A stretch of DNA of 23,990 nucleotides from Pseudomonadota bacterium (GTDB lineage Bacteria; Pseudomonadota; Gammaproteobacteria; Xanthomonadales; Xanthomonadaceae). A model generated the notes under the pieces. The model had not been told where the DNA came from. It worked only from the letters and a program-made list of their open reading frames with translations, and made no database searches. The DNA lies in NCBI GenBank assembly GCA_023399815.1, contig JAEWOJ010000148.1, positions 1 through 23,990 on the forward strand, given 5' to 3'. The position numbers were made by a program, and so were the translations under genes. Below, in pieces: positions 14,742-21,880 of this stretch (positions are counted from its first letter, which is position 1; the number at the start of each line of letters is the position of its first letter).

Positions 14742-14763
14742 AGGTAAGGATAATTCCTTACCT
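14742..14763. promoter_or_regulatory. Palindrome in the ubiK-glnB divergent region
   Basis: AGGTAAGGA and TCCTTACCT form a perfect 9-bp inverted repeat around TAAT, 68 bases before the glnB ATG and 76 bases before the ubiK ATG. It is AT-rich against its surroundings and contains GATAAT, a possible -10. It may be an operator; the regulator is unknown. Confidence 0.45.
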
Positions 14764-14831
14764 GTGGGTTTGCCCCGGCCATGTTGGCGCGGGGTATCCT
14801 GCGCCGGCCCAACCGACCAAGGAAGCGACCG

Positions 14832-15170
14832 ATGAAAATGATCATGGCCATCGTCAAGCCGTTCAAACTGGACGACGTGCGCGAGGCGCTGGCCGAACGC
14901 GGCGTGGCCGGCATCACCGTCACCGAGGTCAAGGGCTTCGGCCGGCAGAAGGGCCATACCGAGCTGTACCGCGGCGCCGAATACGTGGTCGATTTCCTGC
15001 CCAAGGTGAAGATCGAGGTGGCCGTCACCGACGCCCAGGCCGACGAGGTGGTGGAAGCCATCGTCAAGGCCGCCGGCACCGGCAAGATCGGCGACGGCAA
15101 GGTGTTCGTGTACGACCTGGGCAGCGTGGTGCGCATCCGCACCGGCGAGATCGACGCCGACGCGCTCTGA
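14832..15170 (+). CDS. glnB: Nitrogen regulatory protein P-II (GlnB/GlnK)
   Basis: P-II is a trimeric signal protein that senses 2-oxoglutarate and ATP/ADP and is uridylylated by GlnD. The protein has 112 aa, the normal length. The T-loop carries the uridylylation site Y51 in HTELYRGAEYVVDF; D54 is present. The B-loop (TGKIGDGKVFV) and the C-terminal VRIRTGEIDADAL are intact. The ribosome site AGGAA precedes the ATG by about 8 bases. Sequence alone does not settle GlnB versus GlnK: the neighbours ubiK and comM suggest the glnK-amtB type locus, but no amtB follows here; an inverted-repeat block and an opposing gene do. Confidence 0.95.
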   Translation: MKMIMAIVKPFKLDDVREALAERGVAGITVTEVKGFGRQKGHTELYRGAEYVVDFLPKVKIEVAVTDAQADEVVEAIVKAAGTGKIGDGKVFVYDLGSVVRIRTGEIDADAL

Positions 15171-15225
15171 AGTTGTGCGTTGTTTTGCGGGGTGGGTGAT
15201 GGCTCCGGTGTTGAACGCGAGAGCA

Positions 15226-15422
15226 CCCCTCCCCAACCTGCCCGGCCCAACGCGGTGCGTTGGGCGTTCGGCAGGCCCGCGCAGCAGTGCTGCGCAAGCA
15301 GGGCCCGCCTCACTCCCTTCGCTGCGCGAAAGGGAGGGTGTTGTCATGCGCGCCGCAGCAGCACCGTCGATTGCAGTTGCCCCCTCCCTTTCGCGCAGCG
15401 AAGGGGAGGGTTGGGGAGGGGT
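15226..15422. repeat. Nested inverted-repeat block downstream of glnB
   Basis: The outer arms ACCCCTCCCCAACC (15226-15239) and its exact reverse complement (15409-15422) enclose inner arms at 15313-15337 and 15383-15408. The inner arms share CTCCCTT and a CGCTGCGCGAA core, differ by one extra G, and can each form their own hairpin. Between them, 15276-15292 is a perfect palindrome (GCGCAGCA G TGCTGCGC). No gene is seen in 15171-15438. The block looks like a small repeat family member; it may also act as a terminator between the convergent glnB and kinase-like genes. Confidence 0.85.
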
Positions 15423-15438
15423 AGAGGGGCCTTTGCGA

Positions 15439-16101
15439 TCAGCCCTGTCCCTTGATCCGCCGGTACAGCCGCTTCCAGGTGGTGCGCACCGCATTCACCC
15501 AGCCCGGCTCGGCCAGCAGCGCGGCCTGTTCCGGCGTGGGCGCCTGGCCGGTCAGGCGCTGGCGCATCTTGACCAGGTTCTTCATGTCGCTGCGGCGCAG
15601 CTGGCGGCTGATCGGCCCGTTGCGCAGCCAGCGCGGGGTGCGCCAGGCCGAGGTGAAGTCCAGCAGCACCGGTACGCCGGCGCTGATCACCACGTTGGTG
15701 CCGTGCAGGTCGTTGTGGGTGATGCCGGCCGCATGCAGGCGCGCCAGCGCGTTCTGCAGCTGGTCGAACACCTCCTGCCCGGCGTGCTCCATGCCGCTGA
15801 GGGTGGCGCCGGGAATGAATTCCATGCCCAGCGCCAGCCCGCCGGTGGTGCACAGCAGCGCCGGGGCATGCTTCCAGCCGCGCAGCCGCATGAGCATGCC
15901 GGCCTCGCGCCTGACCAGCAGGTGCGCGATCGGCGACAGCAGCGTGCCCCGGTAGCGGCGGTAGTCCTTGAGCACGGCCGGGCGGCCGTGCAGCTCGGTG
16001 CGGTAGACGTCCGGCTCCAGCAGGCGCTCGCCGCGCTTGAGGACCTGGACGACAGGGATGGAAACGGCGGTATCGCCGGGGCAGGCAGGCAACGTGTTCA
16101 T
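15439..16101 (-). CDS. Small RIO/LPS-kinase-like protein kinase
   Basis: The protein has 220 aa with a minimal kinase fold. A probable ATP-binding lysine is K45 (PAVLKDYRRY). The catalytic loop is H129-N-D131-L-H-G-T-N136, and the metal-binding motif is D148-F-T in VLLDFTSAWR, where DFG is usual. The body resembles the RIO1 and WaaP/InaA-type kinases of bacteria, some of which phosphorylate lipopolysaccharide heptose. The glycine-rich loop is not obvious. No membrane segment or signal peptide is seen. The start is ATG at 16101; the ribosome site is weak (GGA about 9 bases upstream). It lies 256 bases downstream of speE on the same strand but beyond a terminator, so it probably has its own promoter. 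The substrate is unknown. Confidence 0.8.
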   Translation of the reverse strand: MNTLPACPGDTAVSIPVVQVLKRGERLLEPDVYRTELHGRPAVLKDYRRYRGTLLSPIAHLLVRREAGMLMRLRGWKHAPALLCTTGGLALGMEFIPGATLSGMEHAGQEVFDQLQNALARLHAAGITHNDLHGTNVVISAGVPVLLDFTSAWRTPRWLRNGPISRQLRRSDMKNLVKMRQRLTGQAPTPEQAALLAEPGWVNAVRTTWKRLYRRIKGQG

Positions 16102-16191
16102 GGGACGCGATCCAGATGCGGCAGGGCGGCGCGGAAAGCGTCTTGCGGTGCCGGTCGTGCAGGCCGTTAGGGCCGGGGATGGAAAGTGGAT

Positions 16192-16240
16192 CGAATTTTA
16201 AAACTGAACAGTCCACAAATCATGAATGTCAAAAAAATGT
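16192..16240 (-). promoter_or_regulatory. AT-rich candidate promoter of the kinase-like gene
   Basis: On the minus strand TTGACA (16232-16227) is a perfect -35. With an 18-base spacer the -10 would be TTCAGT (3 of 6). The TTTTAAAATT stretch further down is strikingly AT-rich for this genome. It lies 91-140 bases before the kinase-like ATG. Confidence 0.35.
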
Positions 16241-16297
16241 AGGAATCCTGTGACGGGACGAAGCGTTGCATGGTTGCGGCGATGCCCGGCGCGCATG

Positions 16298-16325
16298 AAA
16301 AACCCCGCGCCGGAACCGACGCGGG
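16298..16325 (-). terminator. Terminator of speE
   Basis: On the minus strand the stem CCCGCGTCG / CGGCGCGGG (one G-T pair) around GTTC is followed by GTTTTT. It lies 33 bases beyond the speE stop. Confidence 0.82.
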
Positions 16326-16357
16326 TGGGGGGTACAGCCCGGCGATGGAGGGCGGAC

Positions 16358-17215
16358 TTACTCGCCCAGTGCCTTGGCCACGAACGGCGGGCTGACCAGC
16401 ACGCCGGTGTGCAGCGGGGCGGTGTAGTACAGCGTGCCGAACGGCTTGGCGGCGGCGTCGGCCTGGCGGAAGCCGAAGCCGAAACCGGCCTGCTTGCTGG
16501 CCACGGTCACCGACCACCAGCCGGTCGGGTAGCACGGCTGCGGGAACGGCAGGGTCTTGAACGACTGGAAGCCGGCCTTGCCCATCTCCGCGCGCATGTC
16601 CCTGATCAGGTCCAGCAGCGCCAGCGGCGACTCGCTCTGCTGCACCAGCAGGCCGTCGTCCTTCAGGGCGCGGAAGCAGCTCTCGAAGAACGCCTTGTTG
16701 AACAGGCCCTCGGCCGGGCCGACCGGGTCGGTGGAGTCCACGATCACCACGTCCACGCTGCCCGGGGCGCAGTTGGCCATGTAGGCCACGCCGTCGTCGA
16801 ACAGCAGTTCGGCGCGGGCGTCGCCGTTGGATTCGCACAGCTCGGGGAAATACTTCTCGGCCATGCGCGTGACCTGCTCGTCGATGTCGCACTGGGTGGC
16901 GCTCTCCACGCCCGGGTGCTTGAGCACCTCGCGCAGGGTGCCGCAGTCGCCGCCGCCGATGATCACCACGCGCTTCGGGGCCGGGTGGGTGAACAGCACC
17001 GGGTGGCTGATCATCTCGTGGTAGAAGAAGTTGTCCTTGGTGGTCAGCATCATGGCGCCGTCGATGACCATCAGCTTGCCCCAGTCGGTGCTGTCGTAGA
17101 TCTCGATCTTCTGGAACGGCGACTGCACTTCGTCCAGCTTGCCGGTGATGCGGAAACCGATGGCCGAGCCGGTCGGCTGGAAGTGTTCGATGAACCAGTT
17201 GTCGTTGGTGGTCAT
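16358..17215 (-). CDS. speE: Spermidine synthase SpeE
   Basis: SpeE transfers the aminopropyl group from decarboxylated SAM to putrescine, making spermidine in the cytoplasm. The protein has 285 aa. Motifs: substrate-site region GAMMLTTKDNFFYHEMISH (residues 53-71), the glycine-rich nucleotide motif VVIIGGGDCGTLREVLKH with G87-G89, and the catalytic-acid region VDVVIVDSTDPVGPAEGLF. The start MTTNDNW at 17215 has AGGA 11 bases upstream; an upstream in-frame start at 17248 is less likely. It diverges from speA with a 258-base gap full of hairpins. SAM decarboxylase (speD) is not in the window. A terminator follows its stop. Confidence 0.96.
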   Translation of the reverse strand: MTTNDNWFIEHFQPTGSAIGFRITGKLDEVQSPFQKIEIYDSTDWGKLMVIDGAMMLTTKDNFFYHEMISHPVLFTHPAPKRVVIIGGGDCGTLREVLKHPGVESATQCDIDEQVTRMAEKYFPELCESNGDARAELLFDDGVAYMANCAPGSVDVVIVDSTDPVGPAEGLFNKAFFESCFRALKDDGLLVQQSESPLALLDLIRDMRAEMGKAGFQSFKTLPFPQPCYPTGWWSVTVASKQAGFGFGFRQADAAAKPFGTLYYTAPLHTGVLVSPPFVAKALGE

Positions 17216-17250
17216 GGGCGGATGGTCCTGCTGGGAGTTGGGGGACAAGC

Positions 17251-17370
17251 CCTTCTCCCTCCGGGAGAAGGTGCCCGAAGGGCGGATGAGGGGCGAACGG
17301 AGTCCATGATGGTTGAACCATCGTGACTCCGTTGCCCCTCACCCCAACCCCTCACCCGATGGGAGAGGGG
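17251..17370. repeat. Three consecutive hairpins between speE and speA
   Basis: First, CCTTCTCCC/GGGAGAAGG (17251-17271) around TCC. Second, a long stem 17288-17304 with 17325-17340 (one unpaired base) that encloses a nested palindrome GATGGTT G AACCATC (17308-17322). Third, CCCCTC/GAGGGG (17348-17370) with an inner CCC/GGG. The unit resembles the CCCTTCTCCC repeats frequent between genes in this bacterial family. It sits in the divergent promoter region of the polyamine genes. Confidence 0.85.
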
Positions 17371-17422
17371 CTTGAAAGCGGGGCCTGAAGGCGCGGGCGC
17401 GGATTGTAACGGACCCTTGCCC

Positions 17423-17444
17423 GGCAGGCGTTAGAATGCCTGCC
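17423..17444 (+). promoter_or_regulatory. Candidate speA promoter -10 inside an inverted repeat
   Basis: GGCAGGC (17423-17429) and GCCTGCC (17438-17444) are perfect inverted arms flanking GTTAGAAT, whose TAGAAT is a good -10. It lies 30-51 bases before the speA ATG. The 11-mer CGTTAGAATGC also stands before the tRNA-Arg gene. The arms could be an operator or a 5' leader hairpin. No convincing -35 is seen. Confidence 0.42.
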
Positions 17445-17473
17445 CTTTCATCCCCAGCCGAGCTGCTACGCCG

Positions 17474-19363
17474 ATGAGCGATTGGTCCCTCGACCAGGCC
17501 CGCAAGACCTATTCGATCCCGCACTGGTCCGACGGTTATTTCGACGTCGATGCCGCCGGGCACGTCGTGGTGCGCCCCACCGGCGCGCAGGGCCCGGCCG
17601 TGTCGCTGCCGGAGATCGTCGATTCGGCCCGCGCCGCCGGCGCCAAGCTGCCGCTGCTGGTGCGCTTCCCGGACATCCTCGGCCAGCGCCTGGGCAAGCT
17701 GCAGGCCGCGTTCGCCCAGGCCCAGCGGGACTGGGACTACACCGGCGGCTATACCGCCGTGTATCCGATCAAGGTCAACCAGCACCGCGGCGTGGCCGGC
17801 ACCCTGGCCAGCCACCACGGCGAGGGCTTCGGCCTGGAGGCCGGCTCCAAGCCGGAACTGATGGCGGTGCTGGCGCTGTCGCGCCCGGGCGGGCTGATCG
17901 TCTGCAACGGCTACAAGGACCGCGAGTACATCCGCCTGGCGCTGATCGGCCGCAAGCTCGGCCTGCAGACCTATATCGTCATCGAGAAGCCGTCCGAGCT
18001 GAAGCTGGTGCTGGAGGAATCCAAGGCGCTGGACGTGAAGCCCGGCATCGGCGTGCGCATGCGCCTGGCCTCGCTGGGCGCCGGCAAGTGGCAGAACAGC
18101 GGCGGCGACAAGGCCAAGTTCGGGCTGTCGCCGCGGCAGCTGCTGGACCTGTGGAAGTCGCTGCGCGACACCGAGTACGCCGACTGCCTGAACCTGCTGC
18201 ACTTCCACATGGGCAGCCAGATCAGCAACGTGCGCGACATCGCCAACGGCATGCGCGAGGCCACCCGCTATTTCGTCGAGCTGTCGCGGCTGGGCGCCAG
18301 GATCAGCCATGTCGACGTCGGCGGCGGCCTGGGCATCGACTACGAAGGCACCCGCTCGCGCAGCTACTGCTCGATCAACTATGGGCTGAATTCCTACGCC
18401 AGCAACATCGTGCAGCCGCTGGCCGAGGCCTGCGAGGCCAACGGCCTGCCGCAGCCGCGCATCGTCACCGAATGCGGCCGCGCGATGACCGCGCACCACG
18501 CGGTGCTGATCGCCAACGTGGCCGAGGTCGAGCAGGCGCCGGAAGGCCGCGTGCCGGAAGCGCACGACGACGAGCCGGCGGCCGTCCGCCACCTGCGCGA
18601 GATCCATGACGAGCTGGACGTGCGCCCGGCGGTGGAGCTGTTCCACGAAGCCCAGCACTTCCACGCCGAGGGCCTGAGCGCCTATGCGCTGGGCCAGATC
18701 GACCTGCCGCAGCGCGCGCGCATCGACGACCTGTTCTATGCCATCGCCAACGGCGTGCGTGCGCGCCTGAGCTTTGATGAGAAGAGCCACCGCCCGGTGC
18801 TGGACGAGTTGAACGAGCGCCTGGTCGACAAGTACTTCGTCAACTTCAGCGTGTTCGAGTCGATCCCGGACGTGTGGGCCATCGACCAGGTGTTCCCGAT
18901 CGTGCCGATCGAGCGCCTGGACGAACGCCCGGACCGCCGCGGCATCGTCGCCGACATGACCTGCGACTCGGATGGCATGGTCGAGACCTACGTCGAGAAC
19001 GAGAGCCTGGACAGTTCGCTGCCGCTGCACGCGCTGCGCCACGGCGAGAGCTACCGCATCGGCTTCTTCCTGGTCGGCGCCTACCAGGAGATCCTCGGCG
19101 ACATCCACAACCTGTTCGGTGACACCGACGCGGTGGAAGTGGTGGCCGACGTTGATGGCTACTCGATCACCCAGCAGCGCCGCGGTGATACCACCGACGT
19201 GATGCTGGACTACGTGGGCTACAAGCTCGACGACCTGCGCGCGGCCTACAGGCAGCGGGTGGCCGCGGCCAACCTGCCGGCCGCGCGTGCCGCCGAGCTG
19301 GACGCCGCGCTGGAAGCGGGCCTCACCGGTTACACCTACCTGTCCGACGAACCGCTGGGCTGA
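17474..19363 (+). CDS. speA: Biosynthetic arginine decarboxylase SpeA
   Basis: SpeA is a PLP enzyme of the alanine-racemase fold that turns arginine into agmatine, the first step of the agmatine route to putrescine. The protein has 629 aa, usual for the biosynthetic form. PLP lysine is K100 in YPIKVNQ. The glycine-rich phosphate loop is DVGGGLGIDYEG (about residues 280-291), the substrate region is ECGRAMTAHHAVL, and the catalytic cysteine is C497 in DMTCDSDG. The C-terminal helical domain ends with EAGLTGYTYLSDEPLG. It diverges from speE. Agmatine deiminase or ureohydrolase genes are not in the window. A hairpin 30 bases after the stop may terminate it. Confidence 0.97.
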   Translation: MSDWSLDQARKTYSIPHWSDGYFDVDAAGHVVVRPTGAQGPAVSLPEIVDSARAAGAKLPLLVRFPDILGQRLGKLQAAFAQAQRDWDYTGGYTAVYPIKVNQHRGVAGTLASHHGEGFGLEAGSKPELMAVLALSRPGGLIVCNGYKDREYIRLALIGRKLGLQTYIVIEKPSELKLVLEESKALDVKPGIGVRMRLASLGAGKWQNSGGDKAKFGLSPRQLLDLWKSLRDTEYADCLNLLHFHMGSQISNVRDIANGMREATRYFVELSRLGARISHVDVGGGLGIDYEGTRSRSYCSINYGLNSYASNIVQPLAEACEANGLPQPRIVTECGRAMTAHHAVLIANVAEVEQAPEGRVPEAHDDEPAAVRHLREIHDELDVRPAVELFHEAQHFHAEGLSAYALGQIDLPQRARIDDLFYAIANGVRARLSFDEKSHRPVLDELNERLVDKYFVNFSVFESIPDVWAIDQVFPIVPIERLDERPDRRGIVADMTCDSDGMVETYVENESLDSSLPLHALRHGESYRIGFFLVGAYQEILGDIHNLFGDTDAVEVVADVDGYSITQQRRGDTTDVMLDYVGYKLDDLRAAYRQRVAAANLPAARAAELDAALEAGLTGYTYLSDEPLG

Positions 19364-19392
19364 GCGCCGGCGGCACGTGGTCCGGGTGATCG

Positions 19393-19414
19393 GGCGGCGG
19401 AGGAAGCCGCCGCC
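19393..19414 (+). terminator. Possible terminator hairpin after speA
   Basis: This is a perfect 8-bp stem, GGCGGCGG with CCGCCGCC, around AGGAAG, followed only by TTCG. It lies 30 bases after the speA stop; without a T-run it is a weak candidate. Confidence 0.5.
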
Positions 19415-19547
19415 TTCGCGCCCGCCTCCCGTGCATTCGCCCCCTCGGACCCTGCCGCCCGCATCGTGTGGGGACACCCCGAGGGCAGCCCATGCTGCGG
19501 CGGCATCCAGGCCGGCGCCGAATAGGGTGATGGCGGTCGCGGAAGAC

Positions 19548-19577
19548 TTGTAATGTCCGTCACATTGGGCCGATAGT
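19548..19577 (+). promoter_or_regulatory. Candidate promoter of the diguanylate cyclase gene
   Basis: TTGTAA (19548-19553), an 18-base spacer, then GATAGT (19572-19577). The transcript would start near 19584, which would rule out the GTG at 19576 as start codon. The rest of 19364-19674 shows only the hairpin listed separately. Confidence 0.35.
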
Positions 19578-19674
19578 GCGGCAGGGGAACGAAGGAACGG
19601 CACTCCCATTCCGGGATGGGCCGCTTGGCATGGATCGCGCCTACGTGTGGAAAGGCACAACAGGGGGTGCCCAC

Positions 19675-20835
19675 ATGCCGTACGAGATCGTCCATACGAT
19701 CGGCTCGACCGTCTATTTCGTCTTCTTCCTGCTGTTCCTGTGGGTGCGGCGCACGCCGCGGATCAACCCCGGCGCCGGCTGGTGGGCCGTGGCGATGCTG
19801 TTCGCGCTGGCCGCGCGGCTGGCGCTCGTCGCCGTGTTCGACGATAGGGGCGGGCACGACGCCGCGGTGGCGGTCTATGCCTCGATCAACGTGATCGAGA
19901 AATTCTGCCTGGTGATGGGGCTGGTGCGCTTTTTCGAAGTGCCGGCGCATCCGCGGGGGTTCTGGATCGCGTTGCTGGTGGTCGAGGCGTGGATCGTCCT
20001 GGCCTGGACCGGCGGGATGTCGCCGCTGCTGCGCGATGGCGGAGTGGCGCTGTTCAATGCCGTCTTCCAAGTCTATGCCGGATGGGCCGTGTGGAGCCGG
20101 CGGCAGCTGCTGGCGCCGCGGCTGCTGTCGATCACCGCGTCGGCCAGCATGCTGCTGGCGCTGCACTGGGCCACGTTCCCGTTCATGGCGCGGATGCCGG
20201 ACTGGCTCACCCAGGGCTTCATGATCGGTACGGCGCTGGCGCTGACGCAGTACTTCTCGCTGCTGGCGGCGGTGCTGCTGAGTTTCCAGAAACGCCTGCT
20301 GGAAGCTGAGTCGCGGGCGCTGGACATGGCCTTCCAGGATCCGCTGACCGGCTTGAGCAACCAGCGCTACATGAGCGCGTTGTTCGAGAACGCGCTGGTC
20401 CTGGCCACCCGCCCGCACCAGCTGGTGGCGATCGTCTACATCGACGTCGACAACTTCAAGCCGATCAACGACCGCGCCGGGCACCGGGTGGGCGACGAGG
20501 TGCTCAAGGCGCTGGCCGCGCGCCTGCGCCGGGCCACGCGCAGCACCGACATCTGCGCCCGCATCGGCGGCGACGAGTTCGTCGCCATCTGCACCCAGCT
20601 GGAGGATGCCGACCACGTCCACGGCATCGCGCAGAAGCTGCTGCGCGAGTTCACCGCGCCGCTGGTGGTGGAGGGGCGCGAGTACGTGCTGGGCGCGAGC
20701 ATCGGCATCAGCCTCTATCCCCTGCACGGCAATACCCTGGCCGACCTGCTGGAGCGCGCCGACCAGGCCATGTACCAGATCAAGGGCGGCGGCAAGAACG
20801 GCTACCGCATCCACGCCGCCGAAGCACCGGCCTGA
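19675..20835 (+). CDS. Membrane-bound diguanylate cyclase (GGDEF)
   Basis: This protein makes cyclic di-GMP from two GTP. It has 386 aa. The N-terminal part (about 1-205) has six or seven hydrophobic segments, starting with VYFVFFLLFLWV and ending with FSLLAAVLLSF; it does not match a sensor domain that I can name. A short linker helix (QKRLLEAESRALDMAFQDPLTGLSN) leads into the cyclase. The active-site motif is intact GGDEF at 298-302, and the inhibitory site R289-S-T-D292 lies five residues before it, so product inhibition is expected. There is no EAL domain. The start MPYEIVHTIG has GGGGG about 7 bases upstream; ATG at 19630 is an alternative. It converges on the SDR gene. Confidence 0.92.
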   Translation: MPYEIVHTIGSTVYFVFFLLFLWVRRTPRINPGAGWWAVAMLFALAARLALVAVFDDRGGHDAAVAVYASINVIEKFCLVMGLVRFFEVPAHPRGFWIALLVVEAWIVLAWTGGMSPLLRDGGVALFNAVFQVYAGWAVWSRRQLLAPRLLSITASASMLLALHWATFPFMARMPDWLTQGFMIGTALALTQYFSLLAAVLLSFQKRLLEAESRALDMAFQDPLTGLSNQRYMSALFENALVLATRPHQLVAIVYIDVDNFKPINDRAGHRVGDEVLKALAARLRRATRSTDICARIGGDEFVAICTQLEDADHVHGIAQKLLREFTAPLVVEGREYVLGASIGISLYPLHGNTLADLLERADQAMYQIKGGGKNGYRIHAAEAPA

Positions 20836-20865
20836 GCGCCATCCGGCGCGCAGGCGGCGGCGACG

Positions 20866-21618
20866 TCAGCTTTCGCGCGCGACCTGGAAACCGGCGAACG
20901 ACTGGCTGACCGGCATCAGCTCCAGGCGGTTGATGTTCAGGTGCGGCGGCAGGGTGGCGACCCAGAAGATCTGCTCGGCGATGTCCTGCGCGGTCATCGG
21001 GTTGGCGCCCTTGTAGAGCTGGTCCGAGGCGGCCTGGTTGCCGTGGGTGCGCACCAGGGTGAACTCGGTCTCGGCCATGCCCGGCTCGATCGCGGTCACG
21101 CGCACGCCGGTGCCGTGCAGGTCCGCGCGCAGGCCCAGCGAGAACTGGCTGACGAAGGCCTTGGTGCCGCCGTAGGCATTGCCGCCCGGATACGGGTAGA
21201 TGGCGGCGGTGGAGCTGATGTTGATGATCGCGCCGCGGCGCTCGATCAGCTGCGGCAGCAGGCGGTGGGTGAGGGTGACCAGCGCGGTGACGTTGGTGTC
21301 GATCATCGTGCGCCAGTCTTCGAGGCTGGCGTGCTGGGCGGCGGCGGTGCCCTGTGCCAGCCCGGCGTTGTTGACCAGCAGGTCGATGCCGCGGAACGGC
21401 GCGGGCAGCGCCGCCAGCGCGGCGTCCATCGCCGCGTCGTCGCGGATGTCGAAGACCGCGGCGTGCACCTTGTCCGCTCCGAATTCGTCCACCAGCGGCT
21501 GCAGGCGCTCCGCGCGCCGGCCGGTGGCGATCACTTTCCAGCCGGCGCCGGCAAAGCGACGGACGGCGGCGGCGCCGAAGCCGGACGTGGCGCCGGTGAT
21601 CAGGACGGTCTTGGACAT
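20866..21618 (-). CDS. ydfG: Short-chain dehydrogenase, YdfG type (3-hydroxy acid dehydrogenase)
   Basis: YdfG in E. coli is an NADP-dependent dehydrogenase of serine, threonine and 3-hydroxypropionate-type acids, and a malonic semialdehyde reductase. The protein has 250 aa. Classical SDR motifs: TGATSGFG at 8-15, NADP-type RR at 34-35, NNAG at 83-86, catalytic S136, Y149 and K153. The stretches DLLVNNAGLAQG, SLEDWRTMIDTN and LELMPVSQSFAGFQV follow E. coli YdfG closely. The start is ATG at 21618, with AAAGGA 7 bases upstream. The symbol rests on sequence resemblance; the exact substrate is inference. It stands alone and converges on the diguanylate cyclase gene with a 30-base gap. Confidence 0.92.
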   Translation of the reverse strand: MSKTVLITGATSGFGAAAVRRFAGAGWKVIATGRRAERLQPLVDEFGADKVHAAVFDIRDDAAMDAALAALPAPFRGIDLLVNNAGLAQGTAAAQHASLEDWRTMIDTNVTALVTLTHRLLPQLIERRGAIINISSTAAIYPYPGGNAYGGTKAFVSQFSLGLRADLHGTGVRVTAIEPGMAETEFTLVRTHGNQAASDQLYKGANPMTAQDIAEQIFWVATLPPHLNINRLELMPVSQSFAGFQVARES

Positions 21619-21767
21619 GGCGGATTCCTTTGGGGAAGAGTCCATCGATTTTCGCACCTTCGTGGGGCACGGGTGCCGGTGGATGCGGGACATGACCGAC
21701 ATGGCGTATTCCCGGTAAAGCCCGTGCGGGGCAAGCCCACACCTACGACGGTCCAACCGGAGAAACA

Positions 21768-21880
21768 GCCCCCTTGAGTCAAGGGGGCGCGCCGACAGGC
21801 GCGGGGTTGTGGATGTAACGGGCAAGGGACCCGAGGTTTGCGCAGCAAACCTTGGGGTAACACCGCCAAGGCGGTGTTAC
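21768..21880. repeat. Run of four perfect hairpins between ydfG and the SPOR gene
   Basis: In order: GCCCCCTTGA/TCAAGGGGGC around G (21768-21788); CGCGCC/GGCGCG around GACA (21788-21803); AGGTTTGC/GCAAACCT around GCA (21834-21852); and GTAACACCGCC/GGCGGTGTTAC around AA (21857-21880). The last contains the TAA stop of the SPOR gene. None has a T-run. The first two share a base. The arrangement looks like a composite repeat element. Confidence 0.88.

Noticed and set aside
14700..14831. Sigma-54 promoter for glnB
   Set aside because: TTGGCGCGGGGTATCCTGC near 14783 looks similar, but the GG to GC distance is 13 bases rather than the required 10, so I do not call it.
20836..20849. GCGCC/GGCGC hairpin between the diguanylate cyclase and ydfG as terminator
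   Set aside because: Only 5 bp and no T-run; too weak to call in this base composition.
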